From: Phytophthora quininea
Lineage: Eukaryota > Oomycota > Peronosporomycetes > Peronosporales > Peronosporaceae
Direction of reading: 5' to 3'
Assembly (NCBI GenBank): GCA_011947345.1
Contig: JAAVTG010000043.1
Coordinates: 186,001 to 250,000, forward strand
Length of the DNA stretch: 64,000 bases
Shown piece after piece: positions 42,252-54,071 of this stretch (position 1 is the first letter of the stretch; every line of letters begins with the position of its first letter). Below the pieces are notes generated by a model. The model saw only the letters and a program-made list of their open reading frames with translations. It had not been told where the DNA came from and did not search any database. Both the position numbers and the translations under genes were made by a program.

Positions 42252-42657
42252 ATGGAGAAATGGGATTTCTTGATTCCGTGGTGCTACGTCCTACGGGATC
42301 GGCAGCTCGTCTACTGGGGCTTGGAGCGCTCTAGGGAGCTCTGTGCGGATCAACGTCGTGCTCTGGAGCTGGAGTTCCCTACCTGCGACGGTGCAAAGTT
42401 AAATTAGGGTTCCCGAGACTTTGAAGAGGACATCCCCGTGCGCTTCTGGCTCACCATGGACTCTAACAGTCGATGCACAGGGAAGAATTCGATCTCCTCA
42501 ACTTGCGAACAGAGACAAGATCCGAGTCCAGAGTATTTTGAGGCGCTATATAAGATCGCGGCCCTAGATACGAGCTTGCACAAGGATAAGCCAGAGGTGG
42601 TTGTGAAACTTTCACAGTGGAAGTCCCCGACAAAGCCGTCTTCAGTGGCACTGAACT
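42252..42657 (+). pseudogene. N-terminal fragment of paralogous family F
   Basis: It starts MEKWDFLIPWCYVLRDRQLV, then LCADQRRALELEFPT, a stop, and EDIPVRFWLTMDSNSRCTG, SPEYFEALYKIAALDTSLHK. These match the N-terminal parts of the genes at 46535-47039 and 47101-47675 (FCVDQRRALKV, VPVRFWL, YGEALAKIAALD). The central part expected after QF/EF is deleted. It lies just upstream of the first secreted-repeat cassette. Confidence 0.5.
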
Positions 42658-42769
42658 GAGCTTTAGGACCCCATGCAACCTTGCGGAATTTTTAAGTAAC
42701 GGAGAAATTGGTCAGAACGCAGTGGGACGCGTGTGATACCAAGAGCAAGGTGCCGTCTAGATCCCTGCA

Positions 42770-44280
42770 ATAGCAGCTTTACTTGCGTTCACGCGCAGCC
42801 GACAGGCGAGAGTCACCATCCCGGGTCCACGCAGAACTACATTTTGTTCAACTGCCGCCATTTGATAAACGGCACCAGTCGAGAGAGCAAATCTATAAAT
42901 CCTCCTGAACACTTGCCAACGTGTTCTAGCTGCCGTCGTCGGTATTGCCGGCGACTATTTGCCGCAGCAAGCAGGCCTCAACGTCCAAAACGTATCCATG
43001 TCAAATGTATCCAACTCCACTTCAACTTTGGAGATATGCCATTTGAGCGCAACTTCATTCGTTTTCTTACGGATCCCATGCTGCGTTTAAGGGTCATGTC
43101 GAGGCAGCATTCGTTGAGGCGTCATTCATTGGGGCGAACGAGGTGAGCGTTGTTTGAGCCCCCGCCTCACAGCGTCGCAACAGTCGTCTCCACCATTCGG
43201 CGACACCGCGTTCATGGCTCAACTCTGGTCAACAATGTGCATTGAAGACCGCTGTTCGTCAACGTGGTAGAGCTCTCTACAGACAAGAACTCTTGATCTT
43301 ACCCGTTGTTTATCGCGCAGACACATTGTACTCCTTGATCACTCCATAGCCTTGCAAGGCACGCGAAATAGCCGCCCCCACACACCTGATCCCGAGAAAG
43401 CTGTTCACTGCGAGCCGCACACTTGCGGGATCATACGCTGTCCCAAACAGATACCGTCCGTAAGCTGGTCGGCTCGAAAACAAGTGAGCCACCGCACAAA
43501 TATCCGTCCGGTCAGCGTCGCGACCGCGAACATCGACCACCACGGAAGATCATTCTCCAACTTGCCTCCAAGTTCCAACATCCACCTCGCACTAACCCAC
43601 ACGAGCCTCATGAAGGTCATTTCTGCCATTGCTCTCATCGCCGCCGCCCTCCAGTTGTCGTGCGCCCACGCACAGCTCGACTTGGTTCGGGCCAACGCCA
43701 TCGACGCCAACCATGTCGCCGATGTGTCTGCACCACCGCTCCCGAAGCTCCCGAAGCTCCCAGTGCTCGGCCGAAAGCTGCGCGGTGGTGACGATCGCGC
43801 CTTGAAGGAGTCTGCTGGAGAGAGACACCTGCAGCTCGACTTGGTCCGGTCGAACGATGTCGACGTCAACCACGTTGCCGACGTCACCGCGCCACCGCTC
43901 CCGAACCTCTCGAACCTCCCAGCGGTCCCCGCGGTTCCTGCACTCGGCCGAAAGCTTCAGCTCGACCTGGTGCACCTCAACGACATCAACGCCAACCACG
44001 TCGTCAACGTGAACTCACCGGACAACTCACCAGACACTCCCGCAGTGAAGGCCTCGGCCCACAAGCGGCAACTACTGCTCGACTTGGTCCACCTGAACGA
44101 CATCGCTGTCGACCACGTCGTTGACGCCAACACACCCAACGCTCCCGCGGCCAAGAGCCCCACTCACAAGCGGCAACTGCTGGGCGACCTGGTCCACCTG
44201 AATGACATTAACGTCAACCACGTCGTCGACGCCAACACGCCTGCTCAGCCCACGCCAGCCCCGAAGTTGACCAAGTAAAT
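42770..44280 (+). repeat. Cassette R, copy 1 (outside the palindromes)
   Basis: About 1.5 kb also present at 58752-60240 (same orientation) and inverted at about 52344-53832. It contains 5' flank plus the secreted repeat protein. Homology with the other copies starts at ATAGCAGCTTT and ends 2 bp after the TAA stop (AAGTAAAT, then divergence). Confidence 0.88.
43610..44278 (+). CDS. Secreted repeat protein with RXLR-like motif and dibasic sites, copy 1
   Basis: 222 residues from ATG 43610. Signal peptide MKVISAIALIAAALQLSCAHA, then five diverged repeats of about 18 residues: QLDLVRANAIDANHVADV, QLDLVRSNDVDVNHVADV, QLDLVHLNDINANHVVNV, LLDLVHLNDIAVDHVVDA and LGDLVHLNDINVNHVVDA. Pro-rich linkers end in basic residues just before the repeats (GRK, HKR, HKR). 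RKLR at residues 55-58 followed by ESAGER fits an RXLR-EER-like effector layout. The dibasic sites before each unit also fit a KEX2-type precursor of several peptides. Function is unknown; both readings are inference. The frame is intact. Confidence 0.72.
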   Translation: MKVISAIALIAAALQLSCAHAQLDLVRANAIDANHVADVSAPPLPKLPKLPVLGRKLRGGDDRALKESAGERHLQLDLVRSNDVDVNHVADVTAPPLPNLSNLPAVPAVPALGRKLQLDLVHLNDINANHVVNVNSPDNSPDTPAVKASAHKRQLLLDLVHLNDIAVDHVVDANTPNAPAAKSPTHKRQLLGDLVHLNDINVNHVVDANTPAQPTPAPKLTK

Positions 44281-44840
44281 GCTCCAGTCGTCCAGGATAT
44301 AGTCCCTGTCAACCGCGTTTAATTTGAAAAGGTCTCCTTTTGTTGATCCCAATTTTTGTTGAATATACAAAACAGCAACTAGTTATTCTTCTTGTTAAAG
44401 CTTGGACCCAAAGGCTGCTACCCCCGCCGAAGCTAGTGTGGCCAAGGCTGCTCCAGAAAGTGATGCTACGCCTGTCACCACGGGTGCGGCGAATGTATCG
44501 ACTGGTGGTGGGGCTTTGGACGCTCAAGTCCGCTATCTGCTGCTATCATTTCAACACGCAACTGCCGTTTGTGTTGCAGCTTGAAGTGCATGAGTGCGTA
44601 GTAATTCCAACAATTTTGTTGAAATGCGCGGTGCAAATGTGTTCGATCGACCATATCTGTTCCTTTTGCGTCGAAAATCATTGCAAGCGTTCGTTCACCG
44701 CCCACATGATCGTATCGGCATGTTTTGTTCAATTCCAACTGTGCCTCCAAGCAGGGTCGTTCCTGCAAAACCTCTCGATAGCAACCATGCTTGCGTCCAC
44801 GGCCAGCTACAGTTCTTCGTCGCTGTCAATATCTTCACCG
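44281..44840. other. Rearranged remnants of the cassette R 3' flank
   Basis: ATAGTCCCTGTCAACCGCGTTTAATTTGAAA (44298 onward) and GCATTGCAAGCGTTCG-like sequence near 44680 match 60391-60560 in the right palindrome arm, with deletions between. An Ala-rich 60-codon frame (44402-44584) has no support as a gene. Confidence 0.5.
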
Positions 44841-47039
44841 TTATCGAGCTTCCGCACATACACTTTCCGGAAAGCAGGCTCTGATGCAAAGAAAAATATT
44901 GGACAGCACTAGATGGTCCAGTTCTTGGAACAGACGTCTGGACGCAGACTCCGATATGTTCTTCTTGCGAGCTTCAGCTGAGACTCTGCGGGACGATAGC
45001 ACACTCAAGAAAGCGACCTTGCTCTCAATTGGGACCAATTCCTTGGGTTTCTGAAGCAGTTCGTGATGGTGCTGTTTGAACTCGTCAACAGAAATGTTGT
45101 GATCTGGAGACACGATGACTTTCAAGAACTGCAGGCTCTGGTTCTTCCCCAACATGGACAAAAGTGCTTCTGACACGGGGCTTCATCGCTACGACCATCC
45201 AAACAGATACGAAGTTTCTGCACACACTTGGCAAATGTACTGTCGGTGTCGCCTAGTGCGTTTGCTAGCGCAGCAAAGTCGTCCCAAGGAACACCCGGAT
45301 CTAGTAGCGAACGATTTCTCTTGCGGCATCCCACAAAATTCAATTGAATATCAAGTCCGTCCCAGCACACGCATAGCCTCTCCAGATTGGAACAGCTTTG
45401 AAGTATCACATTTACGCTCAACTGCAGCGGGGGATTGAGCAGCGTTAAAACCTTCAGAGTGTCTCCGATCGCCGCCAGAAGTACCGATAGACTTTGAACA
45501 ACTGTTGTTCCCATTGCATCAAATCCAAGCATAAGCGAAGACAACCGATGAATCCCGTCGTCCGTGCTGATTGAACGAAAACACAAGTCATCGCGCAAGA
45601 CTTGACAGCGACCGTACCCAGGAACCAAAACGTTAACTAGAGTACTCTCACCATCGTCGCTGAATGTCCGCAGGGGAGTCGCGCAAGTGAATATGTCTGC
45701 ACAGTTTCTCCCTGAAAACTCGTTACCATCACTGAGCCACCAGATTGGGGCACCAGCTTTTAGCGTAGCATCTCTCGTCGATCAGACCACGAGGGCAGTC
45801 GAAAAGCTCTTCTTCTGGGTGCTCGGACTTTACCACAGCCGAAAACGCCGTCATATCTTCAACTGTAATGCTTCCAATTGAAGTGAGGGCAAGTGACTCC
45901 ACGGAGGAATGTTCTCGCGCTCGATTGGAGAAGAAGGCGTACGCGATCCATCTCCACCGCTGCCGACTTTTGCCCTCCTGGTTGATTTCCGTCCACATGT
46001 GTATTTCCACCCTTTTCGTTGTTTGAGTGAGAACTGTGGCGGAACAAATCGCCTCAAAGGCGGAAATGCGTATGGAATCGTCACAAATGAGCTCCACAGC
46101 TCCCACTTGAAGCGGATTCGGCGGAGGAGATCGCTCAGCAGTGTTTCTTGCGAAGTAATACCTCGTGCATGCATGTTCTGGATCTCGCCGAGTGCTGTCA
46201 AACACACTGGCTAGCAGCTGGGCCAGAACCGTCCTCGATGCGATCCCATCGTCTCGCAGAGCGATAATGTTCTTCACAGACAGCGAGATGAAGGAGAACC
46301 GTGTGTTCCTGCGCAGCAGAACAGCGATTGCCTCGGCTTCAAAGTAGTTCAAACTTGAAGAAACGTGAACCATCGGCTCCAGCACAAACGTACATCGATA
46401 CGACCTTGCAGCTACAGAATCCGATTGGTAGCCTCTCCACTGTTGCTTGACTAATCTCTCAGCGACCTGCATATCCGCAGCGGTGCATCCTATCGAGAGG
46501 CCAAACTCAGTCTCAATGCCGCAGAAAACTGCCCTCACCGGGATCTCAATGTCCACCCCGAATCTCCAAGCTGTAGACTGCAGTCCTGGGTAGCAATTCT
46601 CCTTAACGCACTTACATATTCCCGGCTATTCTCTTCATGCTGTCGAGTCCCACACAAGTCAACCAGGTCAAAAGTAAGCTCATTTTCTTGGGTGTTGCCG
46701 TTAAAGTCCATCACCAGCCAAAAGCGAACTGGAACTTCTGCATCGTACGATTCTCCAGCAGTGTCTCCCAAGTACACTCCACAGAAATTGATCAGTGAAT
46801 ATTTCCACGCGTTATGGTCCACATGGGCCACTGCCGCCAGTAGAGCTAAAGCTTCACGCGTTCTCTGGAACTTAATTCGAAATTCTTCTTCGTCATCAAA
46901 GTCCATGCGGGTCGGAAACTGCATCTCCAACGCGCGACTCTGGTCCATGCAGAGACGTTGTGTGTGCCGGACATCTCGGTACTTGAGCTTGCCCCGCAGT
47001 ACAGCGCACAACGGCGCGAAAGCCCCATTGCTCCTCCAT
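44841..47039 (-). pseudogene. Paralogous family F, minus-strand member
   Basis: It starts MEEQWGFRAVVRC, shifts frame, then reads RLCMDQSRALEMQFPTRMDF, REALALLAAVAHVDHNAWKY, EVPVRFWLVMDFNGNTQENE and EYVSALRRIATQD. After further frame changes: RCTFVLEPMVHVSSSLNYFE, RWRWIAYAFFSNRAREHSSV, LSVLLAAIGDTLKVLTLLNP, SVNVILQSCSNLERLCVCWD and finally IESKVAFLSVLSSRRV. The later part (repeated L..L..L and CxNLExL) resembles leucine-rich repeats. The total is about 720 residues with 4-5 frame changes. No named family is recognised. It is divergent from the next gene, with only 61 bp between start codons. Confidence 0.5.
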
Positions 47040-47100
47040 CCGAAACGTCTCCCAAAATCTGGTAATTCTTTGTTCTTGTAAAGGGAGAAGATATCAAGCG
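47040..47100. promoter_or_regulatory. 61-bp divergent intergenic region
   Basis: It separates the ATG codons of two head-to-head family F genes. It is AT-rich, with TTCTTTGTTCTTGTAAAG. Any bidirectional promoter role is inferred from position alone. Confidence 0.35.
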
Positions 47101-49341
47101 ATGGAGCAGCGCTGGGGGTCCTGGAGCCGTGGTGCTGTGTTGAAGGAAAAATCGAGTACAGCGACGTGAAGCATACGAAGGAGTTTTGCGTGGACCAGAG
47201 GCGCGCCCTGAAGGTGCTTCTACCGTTGTGCCCCTACCAATCCGACGCTGAAGGCCAAAACTGCTTTCGGGTCAAGTTCCAGAAAACCCGTGAAGCTCTA
47301 GCTCTACTGGCAGCGGTAGCACATGTGGGCCAAAACGCGTGGAAGTTTGTACTCGTTACATTCTGCGGTATTGACCTGGGAGAAGAAGAGGAAGAGGACA
47401 TTGAAGAGCCTGTTCCCGTTCGTTTCTGGCTGTAGTTGGATTTCTTTGGGAGGACGGAGAGCGGCAACTTTGAGCACGATCTAATTGACTTTTGTGGGGT
47501 GCAACAGTACGAAAACAACAGTCAAGAGTACGGGGAGGCTCTGGCCAAAATTGCAGCCTTGGATGATTACTGTGAAAGGGAGTGGATATTCAAGTCCCAG
47601 TGCGAGCGGTGCACTTTGATTTTCAAAATGAGAATGGTGGTGATTGGGATGGCAACGTGCCAGACCTCCAAATGACTGAAAGGTTTATTAGAAGAGGATG
47701 GGAACGCTTGAGCACAGCTCACTGAGGAAAGAGGTGCCTCCAGGGTCGCTGCGATGCACTTTCGTGCTGGAACCCATGGCGGTAATGCATCACTGCACCT
47801 ATTTCGATTCGAAAATGTTAGCGAAGTTCGTGGATCGCAACGTTTGGTTTTCATTTGCCTCACTGGATATGGGAAAGATCAATAATGATGTCAGGACTCA
47901 GGGACTGGCGTCACGGGCAATGGTGGCTCGACTTATGGCTAGTGTGTTTGGTAATAAGCGCCGTGCCCCGTTGCTAGCGAATACAAGATAGTATTCCGAT
48001 GATCGAAGTGCGTCGTCAAATCCACTGCAGTTAGGGGCTGTCCAGGTCATTTGCGACTCATCACCAAGCGCCAAGGATCTGGTTCGTGAACTTGAGCCGA
48101 TGTGCTCTGCTATCGTTTCCACTCAGACAACCAGGGACGTCATCGTGGATTTAGGACGGAGCATCGAAGACCAGCAACATCGATGGAAATGGTTGGCGTA
48201 CGCGTTCTTTTCGCAGCGATCGCGAGAGAGCTCGTCTGTAAACTCACTTTCGCTCGTTTCAGTTAGAAGGATTAGCGAAGCAGATGCGGAGATTTTTACC
48301 GCTGTGTTGAGGACCCAGCATCCAGAAGAAAGCTAGTCAGTCTCTCGCATGGTCGACTTGACGAACGGGACCCAGAACTGAAAGCTGGCGCTTCAATCTG
48401 GTGGATTTCCGAGGGATCCACATGTCTTGATACCTTGTTTACGGATTCAATTGTACGAACACTCAGTGACGATGGAAAAAGTGATTTGGTTAACGTTCTT
48501 CTTCCGGATACGGCAGATGCCAAGCTATACGGGAAGATCTGATTTTCTGTTCGCCCAAAGCTGCTGCAAGTTCGCAAGGACTATCATCACTCGCGATCGC
48601 ATTCCACGACGTGAATGAAGAGGATTCAAACGGGCTACCCGGCATCTTGTCGGCAATTGGTCATTCACTAAAGTCTTTGACACTGTGTAAGCGAGTCGGA
48701 GAGTTCGATGAAGACACAATAGTGCGAAGCTGTCCCAACCTGAAGGAGTTGGCGCTGTGTGATGACGGGGTGTTCGATCTGCGGCTCAATTTCGACGAGT
48801 ATCACGCAAAGAATCAGCCACTTCCAGAGCTGAATTGGAGTTCCTCATCTGCAGTACCTCAAGATTTGTCTGATACGAACAGTCCCCTTACCAAGTGCGC
48901 ACAGAGATTGCGCGTGCTCGTATGAACACCTCAATAATTCGCACGCATTCACTCGTAAGAATACAAGAAGCACTGCTGCAACTGCTAGAGGAGAGCCGCA
49001 TTCTCGACTATTTGGAAGTAGTCGTGTCATTTGATCACCAATCTTTTCCTAACAATTTGAGAGAGCACCACCACCTCAAGCCGATTTGGGAACCAAAAGA
49101 ACCTCTTTCGGTGGAGAAAAAGACAGCCTTTTTGAGCGTGCTTCTATCCGACAAAATGCCGGCGGGAGTGTCCAAGAAGAGAAAGTTGGCTGAGTTGCGA
49201 CCTGGGTTTCATCGTTACGCTTTGAGCCAGCCGGCGCTGTCCCTTATTTTCGAGTTTGCAGCTGACCCAGTTCTTCGGAAAGTGTACGTCCGCAAGTCCA
49301 AGAATATTGACACCGAGACCTGGGACGAAAGTTTTATCTAA
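47101..49341 (+). pseudogene. Paralogous family F, plus-strand member
   Basis: It starts MEQRWGSWSRGAVLKEKSS. Shared landmarks: EFCVDQRRALKVLLPLCPYQ, TREALALLAAVAHVGQNAWK, EEPVPVRFWL (then a TAG), LIDFCGVQQYENNSQEYGE, RCTFVLEPMAVMHHCTYFD, RWKWLAYAFFSQRSRESSSV, DSNGLPGILSAIGHSLKSLT, EDTIVRSCPNLKELALCDDG, and the end KTAFLSVLLSDKM then FEFAADPVLRKVYVRKSKN. Several stops and frame changes split it. Its 3' half (from at most 48590) is part of palindrome 2 and recurs at the right window end. Function is unknown; the LRR-like middle is inference. Confidence 0.5.
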
Positions 49342-49485
49342 GCGTTCTGGCGGCGAGATGGTTGTTATGTTTTTTTCAAACGGCGGTGGTCTAATGACAC
49401 GTGTGCTGTTTGGCCATTACGATGATTATGAGGGGAAATCCTTTCCGCCGCCTTATACTCGCTCGAGTAGCTCACGTTCAGCTTC

Positions 49486-49821
49486 ATGGCTCTCAGACTC
49501 AGTGAGTGGCTTGAAATATGCGTGGCTAAGAACCTGCCGAAGCGAGGGCTGACTTGCTGGTGGAGTGGACTCGTGAACTGTTGCAGCACAGAAGCTGATC
49601 AGCGTCTACAAGAAACGGTTAGACAGCAGCGATATCACCGAAGAACCGCATTATTTTCAGGTACCAACCTGCGCTCGACTCGACTGGAGACGGAAGTTTT
49701 GGGAGCAAACAGTGACCGAGATCGACAACGTTCGCGACGTGCCATTACCCAGAGGCGAAAACCCAACGGTGCAGTCACCTGTCGATTTCGTCCGGAAAGT
49801 GAATTCCATCTGCGATGAATA
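49486..49821 (+). pseudogene. Unrecognised gene fragment, left arm
   Basis: Plus-strand protein-like sequence: LVEWTRELLQHRS, LISVYKKRLDSSDITEEPHY, LDWRRKFWEQTVTEIDNVRD and GENPTVQSPVDFVRKVNSIC, ending at a stop. It is spread over two or three frames. It ends tail-to-tail with the next gene block. No family is recognised. Mirror at 62773-63108. Confidence 0.35.
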
Positions 49822-51643
49822 ATATGAAAGACAAGTGAGGCCAAAGGCTGCGGTGCTGGTCGTAAAGACGTACTGGGGAATAGCGCCGCTTGATGCACTG
49901 CAGGACGGAGCTGTTCGAGACGTGATAGTTCCACACCGCGTCAATGTGCCTGTCATCCGCCAGTTCGATCGAAAAAGTATCTCCACTTGAAACACAGACA
50001 GTATCTCTGTTGTCTTGGGACTTGACATCGATCCGATATCGGAACACAAAGTTTGCGGCTCGATTCCGAGATATTGAGTGCGGAAGTTAAAGAGATTGTC
50101 CGGTAATGTGACTGGAGAGAGCATCGAGAAGAGTATCAGTGCGAGGTCTTGTAACAAGTCGCGCTCTCTTTGCTGGATCACAGCTTCGAGGGGTTTCCTA
50201 CATTATCATCAGCGTCAATTCTCAGGGCTTACAACACGGTAACGCGGGCATGTTCACCTTTGAATGGGTCGATGTGGTCCCCAAAATCCAATTTCCCTAG
50301 AAAGAGGCGGCGACCCAAGTGCGAAATCATTACATGTTCAGGCGTCAAACGCTGGCAAGAAGCACATCTTGTTAGCCTTTCTGGACGCGCTATGTTGGAA
50401 GAGCAGAAGCAAGCTCACAGTGAAGAGTTGATGCGTCGACTGCTCCAATAGATCAGTGATGGCGAGAAGGAGCTCCCGAGCGTACATTTTGAAGAGAGGC
50501 GAATGTTCGTGAAACAAACCTTCGTCCGCAAGCACATCTGCTAGACTTCGAGCCTACGGATACAACGAAAATGATCAGCTGACAAATTGACAACGTCCAA
50601 ACGCATAGAGTACCTGGACAAACTCAAAGTAGTGTCTTGTGGTGACACCGTCGACTGCAGCAGACTTGGTGCCGAGACATCTTCGCTGCCGAGATATTGC
50701 TGCACGTACGGACTCAGGGACAGCTGTCGGTATGCGGATACCAGATTGTCCAGCCAAATGAGAGCTTCGTCGCTTGCAGTTTGCCGTCGAACCATCACGG
50801 CGATGGTTAGTTCCGGGTCATCGTCCTCGTCTTCACCGCGATGTTTTCGTGAGGTCAGAGTAGCCAAACCGACCTGCACCTCACGGAACTTCTCCAGCAC
50901 TGGGAAGAGCGTTTCTTTCAAGACTCGGTCGGTGCTTCCGTCGCACTGGTGCAGCTGCAGTTGGTGCCGAGCTCTCCGTCGATCTTCCACGCGCAGGTAC
51001 TTCGCATTGGCTTGCTGAAACTTCCATGGAGACGCTGGTTGGTACGTTACTGGCGGATCAGTCGAGCCGAAGAGATCTGACTTGGCCCACTTGGATGACA
51101 ATATGTCTGCTGTGGATCTTTCGATCTCTGCCAGGTCTTCTCGCAGTTGTTGTTGCTGCGCTACAACCCCTGCAGAAAGCTCAAATTGGTAACTTCTGAC
51201 TGCTGCTGCGCTCCGACAACCTGGCTAAGGAAACTCGTCTGCAAAAGTCACTCGTGAGCTGATCTTCATCTTCTTCAATTGGCTCCACTGCAGCAGACTT
51301 TCCTTCTTGCGCAGCTCTTCGATGATTTGATCCACACGAGAGCTGTCTTCACGAGTGGTGGAATAGGTGCACAAGTCAGTTTGAAAATGCTCGAAGGAGT
51401 GGGGTTCTTTATGCTGTCGACAACATCAACAGTGAGTCTGAGCAATGCAGTCTCATTATTGTGGTTACGCGCCTCGTGCTCAAAGCGATCGCCCAGGTCT
51501 TCACTCAGAAGCCCAGCGTCGACCAGCATTTCCAGAAACTCCGCCCTGCAGCAACACAAGCTGGTCATCACCCCGCAAACGTGTCCTAACAAAACATATC
51601 CAACCACTGCTGGTCGTTCAGAATCGGCGATCCGTCTCCACAT
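49775..51643 (-). pseudogene. Unrecognised multi-frame gene, left arm
   Basis: Read from 51643 downward: LVDAGLLSEDLGDRFEHEAR, VDVVDSIKNPTPSSIF, then RIEELRKKE-like and QQQQLREDLAEIERSTADIL coiled-coil sequence, WKFQQANAKYLRVEDRRRAR, DEALIWLDNLVSAYRQLSLS, ARELLLAITDLLEQSTHQLF, and a beta-rich end VSSGDTFSIELADDRHIDAV. It looks like one large intracellular protein broken by indels. No domain is recognised. The right-arm copy is open over longer stretches. Confidence 0.4.
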
Positions 51644-51760
51644 CGATCGAATGCCGTCCGGTACGGGTCCTCACTGTTGTTTGTAAGAGCCATGGGCCTT
51701 CAGATGAGCTATGAAGAGTCACTCGGTGGATCCTGGTTTGGTACTAGCCTCCACACACAT

Positions 51761-51965
51761 GAACTTGATGCAGTTTATTCTTGCAGTCCTTGTGCTTGTA
51801 TTGACCGTTCTGCCAGTAACCTGCTCCGACAATTTTTCCCGTTCGTGAAGATTTGAAGGAAGTCGCGGCGCCTCGAGGCTCTCCGCCTACGACCTCGGTC
51901 TGTTGAAGTTTCAAGGGCAAAGGGTGCCGCAGAACTACGAGCGTTGTACTTCTCCGTTGACACTC
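51761..51965 (+). pseudogene. Truncated paralogue of the secreted Sel1 gene, left arm
   Basis: It encodes MNLMQFILAVLVLVLTVLPVTC, a signal peptide nearly the same as that of the Sel1 gene at 54468. DLKEVAAPRGSP-equivalent sequence follows, joined directly to a late Sel1 unit (LGLLKFQGQRVPQNYER). The upstream flank (51590-51760) is also similar to 54290-54467. A deletion of most Sel1 repeats plus a frame change explain it. The right-arm mirror (60676-60870) is open through the leader. Confidence 0.6.
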
Positions 51966-52345
51966 GTCGGCTGCGCGTGAACGCAAGCAAAGTACGGGTT
52001 GTTTGTTATCAAGAGATTTTGGCCTCCTTGAGGCGCAGTTGGATGATGCCGAAGCAATCATGCGGATCGTGGACGAACGCTTGCAATGCTTTCCGCGTAG
52101 AATATCCATAGGAGCGTTGAGGCGAAAGGAATGAATATGGTTTGCAACGGGCACAAGGGGTCCTTTCAAATAAACGCGGTTGACAGGGCTATGCTCTACG
52201 ACCGTCGGGGAGATCTGTCCTGCGGAACATTTGAAAGCTCGATTGGTAGCCAGCCGACTATTGTGTGGATGAAAACTCTATCTATGAAGGCGTTAACGGT
52301 TGCTACATGGCGGGGGAGGGAGGGCTCGTCAAAGCGGGGAAGAAT
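51966..52345. other. Coiled-coil-like repeat segment and cassette border, left arm
   Basis: CTGCGCGTGAACGCAAGCAAAG followed by codons for LEAQLDDAEAIMRIVDERLQ-like helix recurs (diverged) at 53797, 58760, 60600 and near 44690-44780. No full gene is seen around it. It runs into the 3' flank of the minus-strand secreted repeat gene. Confidence 0.4.
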
Positions 52346-53006
52346 TTACTTGGTCAACTTCGGGGCTGGCGTGGGCTGAGCAGGCGTGTTGGCGTCGACG
52401 ACGTGGTTGACGTTAATGTCATTCAGGTGGACCAGGTCGCCCAGCAGTTGCCGCTTGTGAGTGGGGCTCTTGGACGCGGGAGCGTTGGGTGTGTTGGCGT
52501 CAACGACGTGGTCGACAGCGATGTCGTTCAGGTGGACCAAGTCGAGCAGTAGTTGCCGCTTTTGAGCCGAGGCCTTCACTGCGGGAGTGTCTGGTGAGTT
52601 GTCCGGTGAGTTCACGTTGACGACGTGGTTAGCGTTGATGTCGTTGAGGTGCACCAGGTCGAGCTGAAGCTTTCGGCCGAGTGCAGGAACCGCGGGGACC
52701 GCTGGGAGGTTCGAGAGGTTCGGTGGCGCGGTGACGTCGGCAACGTGGTTGACGTCGACATCGTTCGACCGGACCAAGTCGAGCTGCAGCTGTCTCTCTC
52801 CAGCAGACTCCTTCAAGGCGCGATCGTCGCCACCGCGCAGCTTTCGGCCGAGCACTGGGAGCTTCGGGAGCTGCGAGCGGTGGTGCAGACACATCGGCGA
52901 TATGGGTGGCGTCGATGGCGTTGGCCCGAACCAAGTCGAGCTGTGCGTGGGCGCACGACAACTGGAGGGCGGCGGCGATGAGAGCGATGGCAGAAATGAC
53001 CTTCAT
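52346..53006 (-). pseudogene. Secreted repeat protein with RXLR-like motif, copy 2 (frameshifted)
   Basis: Inverted copy inside the left arm. The signal peptide and first repeat read as in copy 3. A 2-bp deletion (GGAGCTGCGAGCGG against GGAGCTGCGGGAGCGG, near 52875) then shifts the frame before the RKLR motif. A 6-bp in-frame deletion occurs near 52723 (VTAPPNLSNL instead of VTAPPLPNLSNL). All later repeats and HKR/QKR sites are preserved in the second frame. Either a recently broken copy or a consensus error. Confidence 0.65.
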
Positions 53007-53798
53007 GAGGCTCGTGTGGGTTAGTGCGAGGTGGATGTTGGAACTTGGAGGCAAGTTGGAGAATGATCTTCCGTGGTGGTCGATGTTCGCGGTCGCGGCG
53101 CTGGCCGACGGATATTTGGCCGTGGCTCACTTGTTTTCGAGCCGACCAGCTTACGGACGGTATCTGTTTGGGACAGCGTATGATCCCGCAAGTGTGCGGC
53201 TCGCAGTGAACAGCTTTCTCGGGATCAGGTGTGGGGGACGGCTATTTCGTGTGCCTTGCAAGGCTATGGAGTGATCAAGGAGTACAATGTGTCTGCGCGA
53301 CAAACAACGGGTAAGATCAAGAGTTCTTGTCTGTAGAGAGCTCTACCACGTTGACGAACAGCGGTCTTCGATGCACATTGTTGACCAGAGTTGAGCCATG
53401 AACGCGGCGTCGCCGAATGGTGGAGACGACTGTTGCGACGCCGTGAGGCGGGGGCACTGACAGCTCGCTCGCTCGCCGCAATGAATGCCACTCGACATGG
53501 CCCTCAAACGCAGCATGCGGTCCGTGAGAAAGCCGATGAAGTTGCGCCCAGATGGCATATCTCCAAAGTTGAAGTGGAGTTGGATACATTTGACATGGAT
53601 ACGTTTTGACGTTGAGGCCTGCTTGCTGCGGCAAATAGTCGCCGGCAATACCGACGACGGCAGCTAGAACACGTTGGCAAGTGTTCAGGAGGATTTATAG
53701 ATTTGCTCTCTCGACTGGTGCCGTTTATCAAATGGCGGCAGTTGAACAAAATGTAGTTCTGCGTGGACCCGGGATGGTGACTCGCCTGTCGGCTGCGC

Positions 53799-54071
53799 GT
53801 GAACGCAAGCAAAGCTGCTATCAAGAGGTTTTGCCTTGAACGAGTCTCCTTAGAGGCGCAATTGGATGATGCCAAGCGATCATGTAGGACGAAGGACGAA
53901 CGCTTGCAATCAGACGGCAGCAATTCGCATGGTTGGAGTGGTGGACGAAGTGGATGCTTGAAGGCTTGGTTGCTGTGGAGGAGAATGGAGAGTGAGGTCG
54001 TAGGTGGGGGTATCACCTCGTTGCGAGCAGTAAAGCCGGACGGCCTCTCTTACGACCAGTACACAAGATAA
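53799..54071 (+). CDS. Hypothetical protein with short coiled coil, left arm
   Basis: A 90-codon frame (AIKRFCLERVSLEAQLDDAK, then RTKDERLQSDGSNSHG and Trp-rich WSGGRSGCLKAWLLWRRMES), divergent from the copy 2 secreted gene. Mirrored in the right arm (58541-58894, minus, with a longer 5' end). No family is recognised; it may be a remnant. Positions 54072-54467 hold the Sel1 promoter region. Confidence 0.3.
   Translation: MNASKAAIKRFCLERVSLEAQLDDAKRSCRTKDERLQSDGSNSHGWSGGRSGCLKAWLLWRRMESEVVGGGITSLRAVKPDGLSYDQYTR

Noticed and set aside
43592..43999. Antisense frame over the secreted repeat gene (also at 52625-52981 and 59552-59959)
   Set aside because: It mirrors the repeat structure and has no start context or signal peptide; the plus-sense protein has a clear leader.
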